Assembly: GCF_025685605.1 (NCBI RefSeq)
Contig: NZ_JAGTUT010000001.1
Span: 2,976,001-3,040,000, forward strand
Length of the DNA stretch: 64,000 nt
DNA from: Granulicella arctica
GTDB taxonomy: Bacteria; Acidobacteriota; Terriglobia; Terriglobales; Acidobacteriaceae
Direction of reading: 5' to 3'
A model generated the notes under the pieces. That model had not been told where the DNA came from. It saw nothing but the letters and a program-made list of their open reading frames with translations, and made no database searches. This document shows positions 27,585 through 36,195 of this stretch, one piece after another. The first letter of the stretch is position 1. The number at the start of each line of letters is the position of its first letter. A program made the position numbers and the translations under genes.

Positions 27585-27696
27585 TAAGATGTGCTTATGC
27601 ATGATCTGATTCAGTTAATGGAGCTCTAAACCTGATTTTCGTTAGGAAGGTGTCAGCCAATTCCAAATGTCTCGGCATGCTTCTGTGTTTTGCTGA

Positions 27697-28206
27697 TCAC
27701 TGTCTTTGCGGCGGAAGGAAAAGGATGGCAACACCGTCCCAGACGTTCTTGCCGGACAACTGCGGAGGCCTTGAGTTGAGAGAAACGACCCCGATGTCGT
27801 TTGCGTGCAAACGGAAGCGTTGTACGAGATAGTGCTCCACCAGAATGGCGCGCTGGTTTGAAAGGGTGATCTGCGCTGCCGCGTCAGCGTCGTTCGAGTA
27901 GCCCTCAACGACAATGGGCTGCAGGACGATAGAATCCTTCACGCTTCCAACAACCTGATCGATCTGCTTCTTACCCGCGTCCGACAAGATTTCCACCCCC
28001 TTTGCGTCGGTGGTGAAAGCCTCCGACCGGCTGATCCAAGAGCGGTGATTACGCTGGCTTTGAAAGTATGGGCTGGCACGATAGGCATCCGGGGTTAGAT
28101 CGTTCAGGCTATAGAAGCCCCTTTTCTTAAAGAAGCCACGGAAGAGGAATCCGTGTTTCAGAGCCTCGGTATCATCGCTAAGGTTCGCCGTGGTGCGATT
28201 GACATT
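27697..28206 (-). pseudogene. OmpA-like tail severed from the MlaD gene by a TGA
   Basis: The same reading frame as the upstream MlaD gene continues without a break after TGA 28207-28209: NVNRTTANLSDDTEALKHG, FKKRGFYSLNDLTPDAY, then an OmpA-like domain (GKKQIDQVV, IVVEGYSNDAD, QITLSNQRAILVEHYLVQRF) to stop 27697. The continuous coding sense implies one ancestral 456-codon gene. Expression now would need readthrough or a restart (GTG at 27996 gives the OmpA part alone, 99 residues, without a signal peptide). Confidence 0.7.
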
Positions 28207-29067
28207 TCAGAGTGTGTCGCGGAGATTTTCAGCAGCACTTACGCCAGAGCTGTCCGGAGCGAGGGCATCTGTGATGGTGCCGTTTACCGTATGTGAGACC
28301 TGATCGATCTGCTGCGAGGCGTCGCGTGCGCTGACCATCGTGTCATCGATCTTCGCCGGCAGGTTGCGCGACTGAACATCGGTCATTAATTGCTGTGCCT
28401 GTACGGATACTTGATTCAGGTTGACGCTTGCGTGTTGGACGTTTGAGACGGCCTGCTTTACATCGTCCGCAGTCCGCTGATCGCTCAAGAGCATCCCGAC
28501 AGTCCCTTTGCCGCTGCGTGCCTCGGTGACGAGTCCATTGGTGTTGGTAACCGTTGAGGTGATGACATCGAGCGCCCCGTCGAGTTTATGACGAACGTCG
28601 CCGATCGTGGCGTTCGCCTGGTCGATCGTGCCGGACACCTTCTCGATGATCGCGGAGAGTTCCATTGGCTCTTTGTTGGGCAAGGTAGAGCCGACTGCTG
28701 CCTCTGGTGATGCGTCGGTTCCGGCGTGGATCATGAGAAACTTGTCCCCGACCAAGCCGTCCGAATCCACGCTGACGAGCGAATCCTGCCGGATAAACGA
28801 ATGAAGTTTCCTGTCCACTTCCAACTTGACGCGAAACTTGGCAGAAGGACGAGGCGGGAGCTCAATGACCTTGACCTCTCCGGCGTCGAAGCCACCGGCA
28901 CGCACCTTTGAGCCGGGAGCGATCCCGGTGACAGTCGCCATCTCGACGTAAAGCTGTTCGTGCTTGCTGAATGCCTGATTGCGGTCGCCGATCAGGAAGA
29001 GCACCGTGGTGAACAAGATGAGTCCGGCAAGTACGAACGCACCCAGGACTCCGAAATTTGTTTTCAT
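28207..29067 (-). CDS. mlaD: MlaD/MCE-domain periplasmic lipid-transport subunit, cut short
   Basis: 286 residues from ATG 29067. One N-terminal membrane helix (FGVLGAFVLAGLILFTTVLF) anchors an MCE domain (YVEMATVTGIAPGSKVRAGG, AGEVKVIELPP, LVSVDSDGLVGDKFLMIHAG). A long coiled-coil follows with repeated 'TVTNTNGLVTEA' and 'VNLNQVSVQAQQLMTDVQ' type segments, as in MlaD and Mce proteins that form hexameric tubes for phospholipid passage. Its start overlaps the ABC ATPase stop by four bases. The in-frame TGA at 28207 removes an OmpA-like tail (see next feature upstream in coordinates), which would otherwise tie the tube to peptidoglycan. Confidence 0.8.
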   Translation of the reverse strand: MKTNFGVLGAFVLAGLILFTTVLFLIGDRNQAFSKHEQLYVEMATVTGIAPGSKVRAGGFDAGEVKVIELPPRPSAKFRVKLEVDRKLHSFIRQDSLVSVDSDGLVGDKFLMIHAGTDASPEAAVGSTLPNKEPMELSAIIEKVSGTIDQANATIGDVRHKLDGALDVITSTVTNTNGLVTEARSGKGTVGMLLSDQRTADDVKQAVSNVQHASVNLNQVSVQAQQLMTDVQSRNLPAKIDDTMVSARDASQQIDQVSHTVNGTITDALAPDSSGVSAAENLRDTL

Positions 29068-29813
29068 GATTGTGACTCCGAAATCAGTTCTCTAACGAGG
29101 TCGTTATCGCTACGGTCAAGTTCCTCGATCGTCCCAAAACCAACCAGGCTTCCCTGGTCCAAGACGGCCACCTTATCCGCCAACCTTCGCGCACCGCGTA
29201 CATCATGGGTCACGATGATCATGGTGGTGTTCCGCTCCTTGTTGAACTTCATCAGGAGGTGGTCGATCTCGGACGCGGTGATGCGATCCAAGCCACTGCT
29301 TGGTTCGTCCACCAGCAGCAGCTTTGGGTTCAGGACTAGCGCCCTCGCCAGGCCCGCCCGCTTCTTCATACCGCCGGAGAGCTCACCAGGTAACTTGTCC
29401 ATATCCTTCTCGAGGCCAACCTGGCGGAGCATGTCCTTCACCTCTGCCTGAATCTGCTGGGGAGACTTATGCTTCTTATCGAATCGCTGCACAGGCAGCG
29501 CGAGATTGTCACCCACGGTGAAGGAGTCGAAAAGCGCAGCGCTTTGGAAGAGGAAGCCTATGCCGCGGCGGACTTTGGAAAGCCCATCGCGCTCAAGCTG
29601 ACTGATATCTTCATCCCCTATGAAGACTGATCCGCTGTCCGGCTTGAGCAAGCCAATGATGAGCTTGAGCGTGACACTCTTACCGGTTCCGCTTCGGCCA
29701 AGCACGCAAAGCACCTCGCCTTCGTTGACCGTGAAGGAAACGTTCTCGAGGACTTTTCTATCCCCGAACCTTTTCGACACTTGCTTGAATTCGACGACAG
29801 GATGGTCACTCAC
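29064..29813 (-). CDS. mlaF: ABC transporter ATPase of the Mla/MCE system
   Basis: 249 residues from ATG 29813. Walker A GRSGTGKS (about 39-46), Q-loop FQSAALF, signature LSGGMKKRAGLARAL, Walker B LLLVDEPSSGLD and H-loop VTHD are all present. The KKR after the signature and the length match the MlaF/Ttg2A group that drives retrograde phospholipid transport with an MlaE permease. Overlaps the permease stop and the MlaD start by four bases each, so the three genes form one transcript in the order MlaE - MlaF - MlaD. Confidence 0.9.
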   Translation of the reverse strand: MSDHPVVEFKQVSKRFGDRKVLENVSFTVNEGEVLCVLGRSGTGKSVTLKLIIGLLKPDSGSVFIGDEDISQLERDGLSKVRRGIGFLFQSAALFDSFTVGDNLALPVQRFDKKHKSPQQIQAEVKDMLRQVGLEKDMDKLPGELSGGMKKRAGLARALVLNPKLLLVDEPSSGLDRITASEIDHLLMKFNKERNTTMIIVTHDVRGARRLADKVAVLDQGSLVGFGTIEELDRSDNDLVRELISESQS

Positions 29814-30580
29814 AGGGCTCCTCCGGGAAAGAAGAAATAAATGATCTTTACCAGCAACACGTCTGACAAGATGATGAGCAAAGACGACAGGACGACACTG
29901 TTGGTTGCTGCTTTGCGGACACCAGCAGAGCCTTCGTCAATGGTGTAGCCGAAGAAGGAGGAGACGCTTCCTATGATGAAGCCGAAGACACAGGTCTTGA
30001 GTGTCGGTGCAAGGAAATCTGACCAGGAAAGGCTGGCAAAGGCACGATGTACATAGAGGGCGACGGACATCTGAGAACTGAGGCGCTCAGAGATGAATCC
30101 GCCGAGGAGACTAGTGAAGTCCATGAACAGGGTGAGGAACGGTAAGGCGATAACACAACCCACAACGCGGGTGACTACCAGCATCTTGAACGAGTCAACG
30201 GACATCGCGTCGATGGCGTCGATCTGCTCGCTGGCGCGAAGGTTAGCGAGTTCGGCCCCGATCCCAGATCCCACGCGCCCGGCGATGAGCAAAGCCGTGA
30301 CGAGTGGACCGAGCTCTGTGATGAAAGAGGCCGCTTGTAACGTGGGGCTGAGTGCGACAGCCCCGAATTTGATGAGCGTCGCATGGGTGTGCAAGGTAAG
30401 CACAACGCCAAGAGCCAGGCCCGCGGCCGCGATGAGCGGCACAGAGCGAGCACCGATCTCCTCCAATTGCTGCAGCGATGCCGTCCACTCATAGGGCGGA
30501 GCAAACGCAGAGGCGATCGCACGAAGACCGAAATGGCTCATCTCCCCTGCGTTTGAAACAAATCGGGTTGCTTTGGACAT
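29810..30580 (-). CDS. mlaE: MlaE-family ABC permease
   Basis: 256 residues from ATG 30580 with AAAGGA 12 bases upstream. Typical MlaE layout: N-terminal amphipathic helix, then about five membrane segments with the family motifs LGPLVTALLIAGRVGSGIGA and ELANLRASEQIDAIDAMSVD (permease-ATPase interface), and a C-terminal half ending VLLVKIIYFFFPG. First gene of the MlaE-MlaF-MlaD operon; it lies 92 bp downstream of the efflux operon on the same strand, and a separate promoter in that gap is possible. Works in the inner membrane. Confidence 0.9.
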   Translation of the reverse strand: MSKATRFVSNAGEMSHFGLRAIASAFAPPYEWTASLQQLEEIGARSVPLIAAAGLALGVVLTLHTHATLIKFGAVALSPTLQAASFITELGPLVTALLIAGRVGSGIGAELANLRASEQIDAIDAMSVDSFKMLVVTRVVGCVIALPFLTLFMDFTSLLGGFISERLSSQMSVALYVHRAFASLSWSDFLAPTLKTCVFGFIIGSVSSFFGYTIDEGSAGVRKAATNSVVLSSLLIILSDVLLVKIIYFFFPGGAL

Positions 30581-30672
30581 TGCGCTTACCGGTCCTTTCG
30601 GTCAATCTCAAACGGGACAGTCACGCGTGTGCAGTCGATCGGTGACTCAAGTGGAGGTGATATTTATGCTAT

Positions 30673-31932
30673 TCAGTCAAGACTCACTTTCGGCTCCACA
30701 GACATGCCCGGACGAATCTTGTCCAGATTCTGTTGTCCCTTTTCGAGGCGGATGCGGACCGGGAGGCGTTGAATGACTTTCACAAAGTTGCCCGTCGCAT
30801 TCTCTGCCGGAAGGACACTGGCGCGGTCACCCGTGGACGCCGGCATGGCTTCCACTGTGCCGTTAAATGATTCGCCGAGCGCATCGATTTTGACACGGAC
30901 GTGCTGGCCTGGATGCATCTTGCGCAACTGCGTTTCCTTGAAGTTTGCAGTGATCCAAGTGTCGTTTATCTGTGCAATGACCAGTAATTGCGTACCGGCC
31001 GCGTTGCGTGCCCCCGTCTCAGCGCTTCGTTGCATCACGATGCCGCTGACGGGTGCTATAACATGGCAATACGTGACACTGAGGCGGGCCTGATCTAACT
31101 GTGCTTTATATGATTCGACGCTGGCCTTGCGACTGGAGATGTTTGCTCTTTTTATTTCGATCTGCCGGGGAGCATTGACGGAGGTCTGGGAGAGCTTCGA
31201 GCGCTGTTGCGCCAACTGGGCGCGCCGCTGATCGATCACCTTCTGCGATGAAGCGGCGGCGGCAACTGCTGAGTTTACATTGGCCTGTTGTGACTTTGCG
31301 GTAGCCAGGTACTGGTCATAGTCTGCATGCGCGATCTCCTGCTTATCCAGCAGCTCTTTGTAACGCACCAGATCAGTCTGGCTCTTTTCGTTGTTAGCCT
31401 CAGCCTGGCGAAGTTTGGCGACAGAGCTTTCGTAGTCGCTGGATGCGGAGCTTAGGGACGCCTCCGCGTTGCGAACCTCTTCCTGTTGCGAAGTGATGTC
31501 GTTTGAGTTCGAGGACTGCGTGATCGGAACATTGGGACTTTCGGCATTCAATTGGGCGACCGCCTGATCGTAGTCTGCCCGGGCTTGTGCCAATTTGACT
31601 TCGAGATCACTGGTGTCGAGATCGACCAGTGGCTGGCCGGCCTGCACTGCCTGGTTATCCTCGACGTAGACATTCCTGACGGTACCTTCGACCCGGGCGG
31701 CGACGGGGTTCAGATGAGCATCGGCCTGAGCGTCGTCGGTACTTTCATAGGTACGCGAACGGAGCCACCACACGATACACACAGCGATGAGCAGCACACC
31801 AACGATGCTGAGGGTGATGATGCCGCGGCGACGTTTTGCGGGGTCGACCGGCGTTTGGCTCGGTTCCGCCTGATCAGCCTGATCGGGCCGTCTGGCTTGC
31901 TGTTCCTGCTGGTCCTCGGTCTGTGTGGGCAT
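30673..31932 (-). CDS. Membrane-fusion protein (HlyD/EmrA type)
   Basis: 419 residues from ATG 31932, chosen for AAGGATTAAGACC upstream. Cytoplasmic Gln/Pro-rich N-terminus, one membrane helix (IITLSIVGVLLIAVCIVWWL), then the biotinyl-lipoyl halves (ADAHLNPVAARVEGTVRNVY at the start and SGIVMQRSAETGARNAAGTQ after) around a long coiled-coil hairpin (DYDQAVAQLN to YKAQLDQARLS), and a C-terminal beta-barrel. EmrA-type adaptors join an inner-membrane pump to a TolC channel. Last gene of the MFS - TolC - adaptor operon, 22 bp after the TolC-like gene. Confidence 0.85.
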   Translation of the reverse strand: MPTQTEDQQEQQARRPDQADQAEPSQTPVDPAKRRRGIITLSIVGVLLIAVCIVWWLRSRTYESTDDAQADAHLNPVAARVEGTVRNVYVEDNQAVQAGQPLVDLDTSDLEVKLAQARADYDQAVAQLNAESPNVPITQSSNSNDITSQQEEVRNAEASLSSASSDYESSVAKLRQAEANNEKSQTDLVRYKELLDKQEIAHADYDQYLATAKSQQANVNSAVAAAASSQKVIDQRRAQLAQQRSKLSQTSVNAPRQIEIKRANISSRKASVESYKAQLDQARLSVTYCHVIAPVSGIVMQRSAETGARNAAGTQLLVIAQINDTWITANFKETQLRKMHPGQHVRVKIDALGESFNGTVEAMPASTGDRASVLPAENATGNFVKVIQRLPVRIRLEKGQQNLDKIRPGMSVEPKVSLD

Positions 31933-31954
31933 GGTCTTAATCCTTTCGGGAAAG

Positions 31955-33492
31955 CTAATTGAGCAGGGTCGAAACGGAGATCTCAGCGTGGCCCATGGCT
32001 CGCGCCAGGCTGATCTTTCCAAGGTTCAGAGAGAAGAGTGTGTTGATGTAATCCAACTCAGCTGAGGCCAGCGTTTCCTGCGACTGAACGACTTCGACAG
32101 ACGTGGTGACGCCGGCGGAGAAGCGATCCTGCGATTGCTCGAGTGTGCTGAGCGCCAACTTGCGGTTGTCTTCCGCGACCTTCACCTGTTCCGAAGCGAC
32201 GCGCAGGTCGAGGAGCGCGGTGCGAATGTCGTTCTCAACAACGCCCTGCTGATCCGCGAGTTCTGCCCGGCGCTGGTCCACGGAGGCGCCTGCTTGTTGC
32301 ACATCTGCCTTCGTTCGACCGCCCTGCCAGATAGGAATGGTTACCGTTCCGCTCGCCTGAAAGACCCCGGAGCCTTTGTTGGGATTATTACCCTGCAATC
32401 CATAGTCGCCGCTGACGCCGAAGGACGGCAGATACTCGGACTTCGAGGCCCGCAGCGACTCTTCTGCTGCTTTCAACTGACGACCCGCGGCCTCTAAGTC
32501 GGCGCGATGAGACAGGCCTTCTTGAATCGCTGCGTCGGAATCGGGAACAGAGGGAACACTCGTAGGCAGAGTCTGCTCAATGCAAGAGGGTGGCCCAAAG
32601 GAAGACCGATCAGGCGCTCTAAAGCCATCTGCTCCTTTTCCAACTGGGTTTGCTGCGAACGGAGACGCTGCTGCTGCGATTGCAGCTCGACCATGCTCCG
32701 CGTAGCATCGATCTGCGCCTTCGTTCCGGCGTCAAATTGATCCTTCGCCTGTCTATAGCTCGACTCTGAATACCGGACCTGTGTGACTTGCGAAGCGACG
32801 AGTGCCTGGGTGGCAAGTACGCGAAGATAGGATCCGCCGACAGCTAGCACAATCAATTCGCGAGCGTCTTTCGCGCTCAACTGTGCAGCGTCGCGAGAGG
32901 CCGTGGCTGCACGCAGGTTGTGCAGCGAAGTGAAGCTGAGTTGCTCCGAGAGGTTGGCCTGTGCACTGTAGTAGTGATACGGGCCGACGGTCGTTGGAAG
33001 AGCAATGCCTGCTCCTAACACGCCGCTGCTGAGCCCTTGAGTCTGGAGATCGGTCTTTGCGCCCGATTCGGCAATGGTGGCATAGATGTTCGGCAGCATC
33101 TGACTGAGCGCGGAAAGCCGCAGGCCGCGCTGCTGACGAGCAGAAGCAGCGGAGTCGAGACCACCGAGGTTGTACTGCAGTCCGCGTCTGATGGCATCGG
33201 CGAGCGTCAGCGGGACCGCTCCTTTGCCCATAGCCGGTCCTGGCACACTACCCTGATACGCCCCTTGTACGGTAATGGTGGTATTGAGCGTGTTGACGCT
33301 TGAACTCGTGCTGCCGGATGCAGACTGCTGCGCTACAACGGGTGCGCCGCCCTGCGCACGACCAGAGATCTGCAATTGCTGTGCTTGCGGAGTTTGCGTA
33401 TTGGAGGCTGCTTGCGGCCACGCTGCGTCCACGGCGCAAAGCGCGAAAGTGATCCAAATACTCATCTTTCTAGGTGAAATCCTGATTTTCAT
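31955..33492 (-). pseudogene. TolC-family outer-membrane efflux protein with a one-base frameshift
   Basis: From ATG 33492 a signal peptide (MSIWITFALCAVDAAWPQA), then TolC repeats: LADAIRRGLQYNLG, YLRVLATQALVASQV, and EKEQMALERLIGLPLGH. There the frame breaks, around 32580-32592 (run TTGGGCCACCCTC). The other frame continues EQTLPTSVPSV and AIQEGLSHRADLEAAGRQLK into the second repeat (FSAGVTTSVEVVQSQETLAS) and the end at 31955. Adding one base gives 512 residues, normal for TolC. It is the middle gene of the efflux operon, so the lesion would disable the pump unless corrected or an error. Homopolymer context makes an indel error possible. Confidence 0.8.
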
Positions 33493-33501
33493 CTGAGCTC
33501 C

Positions 33502-35061
33502 TTAGTGCATAACCACTTCGCTGCCTCTGTTCTTCTTCATGAGGAAGGCGATGGGTGCCATCGCAAGACTTGCGAGGGCGAAATACATGATGATGTCGAG
33601 ATAGGAAAGCAGGCTCGCCTGCTGTTGCACACGCTGATAAATTTGCGCCAACGCCTGGTGGCTGCCATGCAGCCCCGTTAACTTCGCTAGCTGGTTGTTG
33701 AAGAAGAAATTGCCTTTCGTGGTGTGTCCTACCAGCACGTGCTGGTGGACCTGCTGATGACGTGCAAGGATGGTCGTGAAGAAAGCTGTGCCGCACGATC
33801 CGCCGATGTTGCGCGCCAGATTCGTCATGCCGGAGACATCATTGCTCTTGTCCGGTGAAACGCCAACATAGGACATCGTGGTGATGGGTACAAACAGGAA
33901 GCCAAGGCCCAGAGATTGGAAGAAACGGACCTGTGCAGCATAGCCCATGCTCATCTGCAGGTCGATTCCACTCATATAAAAGAGACCGGCAGCGGTGGCA
34001 AGGAAGCCGATGGCAATCAGTTTGCGTGGATCGACCTTCGCTGCGAGATATCCAACCAACGGCATGCACAGCAGAGTCGCCAGACCGCCGCTTGAGAGCG
34101 TGATGCCGGACTGCTCTGCGGAATATCCCATTAGATTTTGAAGAAGCTGAGGAAGAAGGGTATTTACCCCGTATAGCGCAGCACCGAGTACGAACATCAT
34201 GACAACGGAGACAGCAAAGGTTCGGTTTGAAAAGAGGCTTAGATCGAGAATCGGTCTCTGTTTATTCCGTGCCAGACTCAGTTCGTAAAAAATCACGGAG
34301 ATAAAGCAGACGGCAAAGACGACAGAGAACATCGTGATGAAACCGGAGCCGAACCAATCATCCTGCTGCCCCTTGTCCAGTACAACTTCCAGACTGCCGA
34401 AGGTCAGCGCAAGCAGGCTAAAGCCGATATAGTCAAGGCGAAACTTGCCGCTGCGCGCCTCTTTCACCTCTCTCTGAATGCTCGGAGGGTCTTCGACCAG
34501 GCGATGGGTCATATAGAGCGAGAGGATGACAATTGGAATATTGATGAAGAAGATCCATCGCCAGCTGAAGTTGTCGGTGATCCAGCCGCCGATCGTTGGC
34601 CCCAAGGTCGGTGCCATCACTACGGCGATGCCGTACAGCGCGAAGGCCTGACTCCGCTTCTTCGGCTCGAACGTATCGGCTAAAATGGATTGTTCCGATG
34701 GTCCCAGTCCTCCACCACCTACGCCTTGGAGGACACGAAAGAAGAGAAGGAGCGGCAGGGTTGGCGCTAGTCCACACAAGAGAGAGCTGAGCCCGAACAG
34801 CGCGACACAGGTCATGTAGAAGCGTTTGCGACCTATAAGTGTTGACATATAGGCCGCGACGGGAAGCACGACGGCGTTCGAAACGAGGTAGGACGTGAGA
34901 ACCCAGGTCGATTCATCCTGGCTCGCCCCAAAGGTACCGGCGATGTGAGGAAGCGCGACGTTGGCCACGGAACTATCGAGCACCTCCATAAAGGTGGCCA
35001 TGCTGACAGTGATGGCGATCAGCCACGGGTTATGTTTTGGCACCCAGCGTTGTTCTTCCAC
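33502..35061 (-). CDS. DHA2-family MFS drug efflux pump (EmrB/QacA type)
   Basis: 519 residues, about 14 hydrophobic segments. Motifs include MEVLDSSVANVALPHIAG (motif D1 of DHA2 pumps), TWVLTSYLVSNAVVLP, GRKRFYMTC (A-motif), FRVLQGVGGGGLGPSEQSIL (motif C region) and WRWIFFINIPI (EmrB hallmark). First gene of an operon with a TolC-like protein (9 bp downstream) and an EmrA-like adaptor: a tripartite efflux system. A TetR-family gene is divergent, and a candidate operator lies at 35092-35107, upstream of the start, so repression by that regulator is likely. Confidence 0.9.
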   Translation of the reverse strand: MEEQRWVPKHNPWLIAITVSMATFMEVLDSSVANVALPHIAGTFGASQDESTWVLTSYLVSNAVVLPVAAYMSTLIGRKRFYMTCVALFGLSSLLCGLAPTLPLLLFFRVLQGVGGGGLGPSEQSILADTFEPKKRSQAFALYGIAVVMAPTLGPTIGGWITDNFSWRWIFFINIPIVILSLYMTHRLVEDPPSIQREVKEARSGKFRLDYIGFSLLALTFGSLEVVLDKGQQDDWFGSGFITMFSVVFAVCFISVIFYELSLARNKQRPILDLSLFSNRTFAVSVVMMFVLGAALYGVNTLLPQLLQNLMGYSAEQSGITLSSGGLATLLCMPLVGYLAAKVDPRKLIAIGFLATAAGLFYMSGIDLQMSMGYAAQVRFFQSLGLGFLFVPITTMSYVGVSPDKSNDVSGMTNLARNIGGSCGTAFFTTILARHQQVHQHVLVGHTTKGNFFFNNQLAKLTGLHGSHQALAQIYQRVQQQASLLSYLDIIMYFALASLAMAPIAFLMKKNRGSEVVMH

Positions 35062-35091
35062 GTTGTCAACCTCCGCTCCATGATGAGTACT

Positions 35092-35107
35092 GTACTGTAT
35101 AGTTTAG
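35092..35107. promoter_or_regulatory. Candidate TetR operator between efflux operon and regulator
   Basis: GTACTGTATAGTTTAG, just 31 bp upstream of the MFS start and 59 bp before the TetR start. A close match (14/16) recurs at 27569-27584. GTACTGTA is directly repeated here (GTACTGTACTGTA). Position between divergent genes supports operator function. Confidence 0.6.
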
Positions 35108-35166
35108 ATACGCGCCAGAGTGTATGGTTGCATTTTTGTACGATACTTTCGAGAAAAGGTTGCGAT

Positions 35167-35790
35167 ATGCCCGTTGTAAAGGTTGCGAAGTCTGGCTTGC
35201 TAAGGTCCACACAAGAAGAGCGCCTTCTGGCCGCTGCGACAGAAGTTTTTCTCGATAAAGGGTTCTCTGCGACGTCGATGGACGAAATTGCTGGAGCGGC
35301 GAAAGCCTCCAAGATCACTTTTTACAATCATTTTGGAAATAAAGATGAGCTGTTTGAGACAGTCATCCTTCGATTAAATGAGCGGATTGACGCCAGATTT
35401 GCGGCTGCCCTCGAAGGAGATATTTCTGTTGAGAAAGGGCTGGTGTCGTTTGCTAGGCTGATGATGACCGTTTTGTATTCTGGCGAATCCATCAGGCTGC
35501 TCCGCGTACTGCACTCTGAATCAGAACGCTTTCCTCATCTGGGCCACATCTTCGAGAAAGCCGGGCCCGAGCGAGGCCGAAAGTTGCTGACTGGCTTCAT
35601 TCTCAAGAAGATGGAGGCTGGAAAACTTCGGAAATTGGATCCTGAGCTTGCTGCTGAACAGTTTATGCATCTGGCTCTAGGTGAACTTGCGCGTCTTTTG
35701 TTGCTTGGTCTGGCAACACCGAGCAAAGAACAGGTTGAAAGAAGGCTCAACTCAGCTGTCGATGTTTTTCAGCGCGCCTACGGTGCTTGA
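35167..35790 (+). CDS. TetR/AcrR-family transcriptional regulator
   Basis: 207 residues from ATG 35167 (AAAAGG upstream). N-terminal helix-turn-helix: RLLAAATEVFLDKGFSATSM, DEIAGAAKASKITFYNHFGN (recognition helix) and KDELFETVI, typical of AcrR repressors. The C-terminal ligand domain (ERGRKLLTGFILKKMEAGKL, LGELARLLLLGLATPSK) is of the TetR_C AefR-like kind. Divergent from the EmrAB-TolC-like operon, so it should repress that operon and itself through the site at 35092-35107. A weaker start is possible but the ATG has the best ribosome site. Confidence 0.88.
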   Translation: MPVVKVAKSGLLRSTQEERLLAAATEVFLDKGFSATSMDEIAGAAKASKITFYNHFGNKDELFETVILRLNERIDARFAAALEGDISVEKGLVSFARLMMTVLYSGESIRLLRVLHSESERFPHLGHIFEKAGPERGRKLLTGFILKKMEAGKLRKLDPELAAEQFMHLALGELARLLLLGLATPSKEQVERRLNSAVDVFQRAYGA

Positions 35791-36195
35791 GGATTAATCG
35801 CCACTCTACAGCCATCATGAAACGCTGTGAGGCTCTACAAAGTCATCTCCAGGCTATCTTCCTTTCTGTCCAGGCGTACCTTAGCAATGTGTCTATGTGG
35901 ATGGTAGCGTTTGTGAAGGGCCTGAAGAAGGTATCGAATTCAGTGGGTTCATCGAAGAATAGAATTTATCTTCTGATGCAGAACGACATGTTCGGCTCTT
36001 TGCAGTACTTTAGATCTGATCTTAAACAGATTGTCCAAATGCTTTCAGGCGCGTTCCTACTCTCTTGCAATATCCCTCAACTCCCGCGGAGTGCACGCGG
36101 AGGCTGTCCATCATCGTTTATGCCAGCCCAAACGCCATCTGTCGAGTCTCGCTTTGATCCCGTCTCAAACGCTTCCTGTCAGGCAAGGTATATCC
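35791..36195. other. Intergenic region before the rhamnosidase
   Basis: About 400 bp. A long frame continues upstream of the rhamnosidase start (to 36031) but has no signal or family pattern and is judged non-coding. Confidence 0.4.
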
